From the NCBI GenBank assembly GCA_964473045.1, contig CAYYMX010000085.1:1-5616 (forward strand): 5,616 bases of DNA, written 5' to 3'. Shown here piece by piece: positions 5,009-5,616 of this stretch. Both the position numbers and the translations under genes were made by a program. Within the stretch, counting starts at the first letter, position 1. Each line of letters begins with the position of its first letter. Under the pieces are notes generated by a model. The model was not told where the DNA came from, searched no databases, and saw only the letters and a list, made by a program, of their open reading frames with translations. This DNA is from CAYYMX01 sp964473045 (lineage in GTDB: Bacteria > Pseudomonadota > Alphaproteobacteria > Methylaequorales > Methylaequoraceae).

Positions 5009-5616
5009 ATGAGTAAATTAATAAAGAATTTAAAGCCTAAAAAAATTTATGTAGCGGGTCATAGAGGAATGGTAGGTTCGTCAATAGTTAGAAATTTGAT
5101 GGATCGAGGGGAAACCAATATAATTACCAGAAATCATAAAGATTTAGATTTAATTGACCAGAGAGCAGTAAAAAATTTTTTTGCAAAAGAACAACCTGAT
5201 CAAGTTTATATTGCTGCAGCTAGAGTTGGAGGTATCTATGCAAATAAAACATATCCAGCAGAATTTATTTATCAAAATTTATTAATAGCTTCAAACATCA
5301 TAGATGCTGCGTTTAGAAATAATGTTAAAAAATTAATGTTTCTTGGTTCCAGTTGTATATACCCTAAGTACGCTCCACAGCCAATGAATGAAAATGTACT
5401 TCTTTCTGGGAAACTAGAACCTACTAATGAGCCTTATGCAGTTGCAAAAATAGCATCAATAAAATTAATTGAAAGTTATAATAGGCAATACAGTAAAAAG
5501 TTTTTAATCGATTATAGATCAGTTATGCCAACAAATCTTTATGGACCTGGAGATAATTATTCAAAAAAAAATTCACATGTTTTGCCTTCTTTAATAAGAA
5601 AATTTCATGAGGCAAA
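5009..5616 (+). CDS. fcl: GDP-L-fucose synthase, N-terminal two-thirds (cut by window edge)
   Basis: The first 202 residues are visible; the family is normally about 310-320 long. The enzyme is an extended short-chain dehydrogenase that epimerises GDP-4-keto-6-deoxy-D-mannose at C3 and C5 and reduces it with NADPH to GDP-L-fucose in the cytoplasm. The cofactor motif AGHRGMVGS is at 16-24. AARVGGIYANKTYPAEFI is at 70-87 and LGSSCIYPK at 112-120, with Ser114 and Cys116 at the catalytic positions. EPTNEPYAVAKIA at 137-149 carries the Tyr143 and Lys147 pair of the SDR mechanism. MPTNLYGPGDN at 173-183 and NSHVLP at 188-193 supply the conserved region with the active-site His190. These correspond to Ser107, Cys109, Tyr136, Lys140 and His179 of the E. 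coli enzyme. All key residues are present, so the part seen looks functional. The gmd gene for the preceding dehydratase is not in the window and may lie downstream. GDP-fucose would feed a fucose-containing surface glycan. Confidence 0.97.
   Translation, partial: MSKLIKNLKPKKIYVAGHRGMVGSSIVRNLMDRGETNIITRNHKDLDLIDQRAVKNFFAKEQPDQVYIAAARVGGIYANKTYPAEFIYQNLLIASNIIDAAFRNNVKKLMFLGSSCIYPKYAPQPMNENVLLSGKLEPTNEPYAVAKIASIKLIESYNRQYSKKFLIDYRSVMPTNLYGPGDNYSKKNSHVLPSLIRKFHEA

Overview
This is a very AT-rich bacterial window holding part of a surface-polysaccharide (O-antigen, capsule or exopolysaccharide) gene cluster. The low G+C, short intergenic spaces and gene content suggest a free-living, probably marine bacterium. 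The NusG/RfaH-like protein reads like alphaproteobacterial specialised NusG paralogues, and an AT-rich SAR11-like lineage would fit, but this is inference. Two runs of exactly ten N (1376-1385 and 4091-4100) mark assembly or scaffold joins, so the window probably comes from a draft or metagenomic assembly.

Layout. Bases 17-93 on the plus strand hold a tRNA-shaped remnant with anticodon CAT. Its anticodon arm is perfect, but its D, T and acceptor stems are decayed. Bases 94-338 hold no convincing gene; they carry an 8-bp inverted repeat, a spaced direct repeat and short palindromes. From 339 to about 4122 everything reads on the minus strand. In transcription order this arm is a NusG/RfaH-family antiterminator (start lost at the second N gap), a small secreted protein broken by two frameshifts and two stops, a full-length MBOAT membrane O-acyltransferase, and a membrane-anchored SGNH-like protein. 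The plus-strand arm begins after a short AT-rich divergent region with an FkbM-like methyltransferase gene at 4231. It continues with a GDP-L-fucose synthase gene (fcl) that runs off the right edge.

How the parts fit. The fcl product would complete synthesis of the activated sugar GDP-L-fucose. The FkbM-like protein may methylate a sugar or another small acceptor. The MBOAT and SGNH proteins form a pair of the AlgI-AlgJ/AlgX, PatA-PatB or DltB-DltD kind, which moves acyl groups, usually acetyl, across the inner membrane onto a polymer. The NusG/RfaH-like protein is first in the minus arm, the usual place for a specialised elongation factor that helps polymerase through long polysaccharide operons.

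The most notable items are the decayed tRNA beside a polysaccharide cluster, the broken secreted gene whose reading frame can be rebuilt, the gap-split antiterminator whose start can be inferred, and the FkbM-like protein with Asn in place of the usual Asp. No wholly new system is evident; most of the window is recognisable polysaccharide biosynthesis and modification.
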